A stretch of 8,518 nt of DNA, from NCBI GenBank assembly GCA_038226175.1, contig JBBRQP010000110.1, positions 1 to 8,518 on the forward strand, in the 5' to 3' direction. The stretch's first letter is position 1; each line of letters opens with the position of its first letter. Origin of the DNA: JBBRQP01 sp038226175 (GTDB lineage Bacteria > Cyanobacteriota > Cyanobacteriia > Gloeobacterales > Anthocerotibacteraceae). The position numbers were made by a program, and so were the translations under genes. Positions 6,488 through 8,518 of the stretch are shown in pieces. The notes beneath the pieces are model-generated. The model worked only from the letters and a program-made list of their open reading frames with translations, made no database searches and had not been told where the DNA came from.

Positions 6488-7519
6488 ATGGTACTTCGAG
6501 TTTTGCATTTAGTTGGTTCTGCGGTGAATGACTTCTATTGTGACTTGTCACGTCTCTATGCAGAGGATTGCTTGGAGTCCAACGCCGATGCCGCTCTGTA
6601 TGAGTTTTATATTGCTTACGTTACCCCCGATCACCTGTGGCGATTTCCTCAGTCCTTGAAGCAGGAGGCAATCGCAGTAGCCCAGCCAATGACCATAGTT
6701 GAAGCTGTTCGCGTTTTAACAACCCTCAAAATAGATGTTATGGTGCCACAAATGTTTTGTGTCCCAGGTATGACTGCTTATAGAGCCTTGTTTGACTTGC
6801 TAGAGATTCCTTACGTGGGCAACAAACCAGATGTCATGGCGCTGAGTGCTAATAAAGCAAAGACAAAAGCTGTGGTAGCCGCAGCGGGTGTTAAAGTTCC
6901 CTTAGGAGAATTGCTTCGACCGGGAGTTCCTCCTACACTTACCCCCCCTACCGTAGTTAAGCCTGTGAATGAGGATAATTCCCTAGGCGTAGTTTTTGTG
7001 AAAGATTTCTCTGGTTATGATGATGCTTTGAAAACTGCTTTTTCTTACTCAGATCAGATATTAGTGGAAACATTTATTGAACTAGGACGAGAAGTGAGAT
7101 GTGGTGTTATTGCCGATGGAGAAAAGTTAATTTGTTTACCTTTAGAAGAGTATGCAATGGATAGTGAAAATCAGCCTATTCGACGCTATGAGGACAAGCT
7201 AAAAAGAGATGAAAATGGCGGCTTGGCTATGGTGGCTAAGGGTAATGCCAAATCTTGGATTGTTGATCCAAGCGATCCTATTACTGCCAAAGTTTGGGAG
7301 ATTGCTCGAATTTGCCATACCGCTCTAGGTTGTCGCCATTATTGCCTTTTTGACTTCCGTATCGACTCGAAGGATCAGCCTTGGTTTTTAGAGGCAGGAC
7401 TGTACTGCTCTTTTGCTCAAACCAGCGTTATTTCAGAGATGGCAAAAGAGTCGGGCATTCCGTTAAGTCAACTCTTTCAGGGCATGTTGAATAATGCTTT
7501 AAGCACTGTTAATAAATAG
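6488..7519 (+). CDS. mysD: MysD, D-Ala-D-Ala ligase-like ATP-grasp enzyme adding the second amino acid
   Basis: A 343-residue ATP-grasp ligase that condenses an amino acid (Ser, Thr, Gly or other) with mycosporine-glycine to give imino-MAAs such as shinorine or porphyra-334. ATP-binding elements visible are K158 in VVKPVNEDNSLGVVFV, the ILVETFIELGREVRCGV strand, and FDFRIDSKDQPWFLEAG near the C-terminus. Where D-Ala-D-Ala ligases have E-x-N for metal binding, this protein has E302-A-G304. I recall LEAGLYCSF as typical of MysD, so this is probably family-specific. The ATG at 6488 is preferred: it follows mysC by 2 bp with GGGG upstream. A TTG at 6482 is an alternative. With mysD present and no mysE-type NRPS in the window, disubstituted MAAs are the expected product class. 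Confidence 0.94.
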   Translation: MVLRVLHLVGSAVNDFYCDLSRLYAEDCLESNADAALYEFYIAYVTPDHLWRFPQSLKQEAIAVAQPMTIVEAVRVLTTLKIDVMVPQMFCVPGMTAYRALFDLLEIPYVGNKPDVMALSANKAKTKAVVAAAGVKVPLGELLRPGVPPTLTPPTVVKPVNEDNSLGVVFVKDFSGYDDALKTAFSYSDQILVETFIELGREVRCGVIADGEKLICLPLEEYAMDSENQPIRRYEDKLKRDENGGLAMVAKGNAKSWIVDPSDPITAKVWEIARICHTALGCRHYCLFDFRIDSKDQPWFLEAGLYCSFAQTSVISEMAKESGIPLSQLFQGMLNNALSTVNK

Positions 7520-7531
7520 TTGGCTTCAAAC

Positions 7532-7702
7532 TAGATAGTCAGCCCCTCCGCCCCATGAATGGGGGACGAAGCCCAGCTAATAAGCTAATACTTGGTTTGG
7601 ATACCTGAGAAGAAAGAGGGTTAACGCTCTATTGCTGAAAGTGTAACTTTCCCTAAGCGTGCCCTGGCTCCCCATTTATGGGGCGGGGGGGCTGACTATC
7701 TA
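7532..7702. mobile_element. 171-bp MITE-like element with 31-bp terminal inverted repeats and TA ends
   Basis: Two 33-base arms (7532-7564 and 7670-7702) are inverted copies with only two mismatches and begin and end with TA. The outer 10 bases read TAGATAGTCA and the arms are rich in C on one side and G on the other. Removing the outer TA leaves 31-bp terminal repeats flanked by a TA duplication, as for MITEs mobilised by IS630/Tc1-mariner transposases. Each arm also contains its own small hairpin (CCCCAT-2 nt-ATGGGG). The 105-base core encodes nothing. The element's ends do not resemble the IS end at the window borders, so a different transposase moved it. It separates mysD from the convergent antiporter, and its folded RNA could act as a transcription boundary. 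Confidence 0.8.
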
Positions 7703-8384
7703 ATTGGTTTCTGGGCTGACAAAATTGTGTTGAGCAAGATAGGCCCCAAAAAAGTTGTGAGAATTACCATCAAAACTACCGCTGTATGAATAGTGCCAGT
7801 CAGCACCCCCGTTGCTAGCCCCACACTCGCAAAAACCAGCCCGACTTCACCCCGAGGTACCATCCCTGCGCCAACAGCCCAAGAATTAGCAGCAGTCGCC
7901 ATCAAGCCAGCCGCTAGCTTACCCAATACCGCCACAGTTGTCAGTGCCAGAGCCAGAAGCAGAGCCTGAGGGTTGGTGAGCAAGGCTAAATTTACTCCAG
8001 CCCCGACCGTGATAAAAAAGATTGGTAAAAAGAAATCGGTGACCGGACGTAGCTGCTGTTCTAGCTCATGACGCCGATCTGTTTCGGCCAGTACCAGCCC
8101 AGCCGCGAAAGCTCCAATGATCGCCGCAGAACCCAGAGTTTCGGCGAGTACAGCTAGGGTAAAGGCAAAGACTAGTGAGGCAATCAGTAACTCGCCTCGG
8201 GTGCGCAAAAGCTGAATTATGGCTAGAAAAAATGGCATAAAAAGTTTGCCCATTACAATTGCACCCACCAAAAATCCCAGTGATGTGACGACGATTTGCC
8301 CAATTTTAAGGCCAGAGGAGGAGTCTCCAGCCGCCATACCCGAAACAACCGACAGGATTACGATACCCAAAATATCGTCTAATA
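7696..8384 (-). pseudogene. CPA2-type (Kef/NapA-like) cation/proton antiporter, N-terminal half removed by IS
   Basis: The C-terminal part of a membrane Na+ or K+/H+ antiporter of the CPA2 family. About 228 codons remain of a membrane domain usually near 400. The first gene-derived codons give LDDILGIVIL, which carries the paired Asp ion-binding motif of the central transmembrane helix. Further helices include LAETLGSAAIIGAFAAGLVL and FFLPIFFITVGAGVNLALL, and VPRGEVGLVFASVGLATGVL is the conserved late-helix motif. Upstream of the DD motif the reading frame runs into the inverted IS and stops at once (TAA at 8395-8397), so several helices are missing. At the other end the TAG stop comes from the MITE. 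A TTG at 8370 could start translation, but a working transporter is unlikely. The orientation is convergent with mysD. Confidence 0.85.
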
Positions 8385-8518
8385 TTCTTTCCGTTTAATT
8401 AGTAGGTCTTTGTTCTAGGCCACCAATGGTAGAACAAGTATCTCTTGAGCAACTCGGTCTGCTTTGATAAACTACGACATCGTTGCTCTAATCGCTCTTC
8501 CACTTCTTCAATCGTCAC
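8385..8518 (-). mobile_element. Inner end of the insertion sequence, right copy, inverted
   Basis: An inverted copy of the sequence at 1-129. The outermost 87 shared bases are identical, and six single-base differences, all transitions, fall in the inner 42. This copy extends 5 bases farther into the element before the window ends. Its inner edge is followed by a TA at 8383-8384 and then by antiporter coding sequence, so the element was inserted into that gene. Confidence 0.65.
8399..8518 (-). CDS. Transposase, C-terminal 39 residues only (probably IS630 family), right copy
   Basis: This is the same frame as in the left copy, entering from the window edge and ending with HWWPRTKTY and TAA. 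Against the left copy the only residue change is the last (Tyr for Cys), and the other coding differences are silent, so both copies look recently related and under little decay. It is a partial gene whose catalytic domain lies outside the window. Confidence 0.5.
   Translation of the reverse strand: MTIEEVEERLEQRCRSLSKQTELLKRYLFYHWWPRTKTY

Noticed and set aside
1..8518. CRISPR array, tRNA, rRNA or an NRPS-type mysE gene
   Set aside because: No regularly spaced repeats, cloverleaf or ribosomal RNA sequence were seen, and every long frame is accounted for by the genes listed.

Overview
This window is a cyanobacterial gene cluster for mycosporine-like amino acids (MAA, UV sunscreens). It holds mysA, mysB, mysC and mysD in order on the + strand, with a HAD-fold protein and a TauD-type dioxygenase directly upstream on the same strand. 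Close resemblance to remembered cyanobacterial Mys proteins points to a cyanobacterium. I cannot name the genus.

Layout. Positions 1-129 are the 3' end of an insertion sequence (probably IS630-like) reading inward. Positions 116-746 (- strand) hold a decayed HigBA-type toxin-antitoxin module: a near-intact antitoxin whose last codons come from the IS, and a toxin with two frameshifts and a stop. Positions 747-1348 contain no gene I can support, only short palindromes and a possible promoter. A HAD-like gene (1355-2026) and a TauD-like gene (2036-2890) sit 9 bp apart. mysA (3010-4245) overlaps mysB (4242-5048). A strong hairpin-plus-T-tract terminator lies between mysB and mysC (5112-6485), and mysD (6488-7519) follows mysC by 2 bp. 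Next come a 171-bp MITE-like element (7532-7702) flanked by TA and a convergent CPA2-type cation/proton antiporter (- strand). The antiporter is cut at its N-terminal side by a second copy of the same IS end (8385-8518), and the MITE supplies its stop codon.

How the genes work together. By the known pathway, MysA cyclises sedoheptulose 7-phosphate to desmethyl-4-deoxygadusol, MysB methylates it to 4-deoxygadusol, MysC adds glycine to give mycosporine-glycine, and MysD adds a second amino acid to give a disubstituted MAA (shinorine or porphyra-334 type). The TauD-like enzyme keeps every iron and 2-oxoglutarate ligand and is a candidate tailoring enzyme. The HAD-like protein lacks both catalytic aspartates of the family, so it is unlikely to be an ordinary phosphatase. 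This HAD/TauD pair next to mysABCD is the most interesting part of the window.

Mobility. The two ends of the window are inverted copies of one IS end, both with the transposase reading inward, each abutting an interrupted gene at a TA. Either this is a contig that stops in repeats, or the cluster lies between two IS copies that could move it together.
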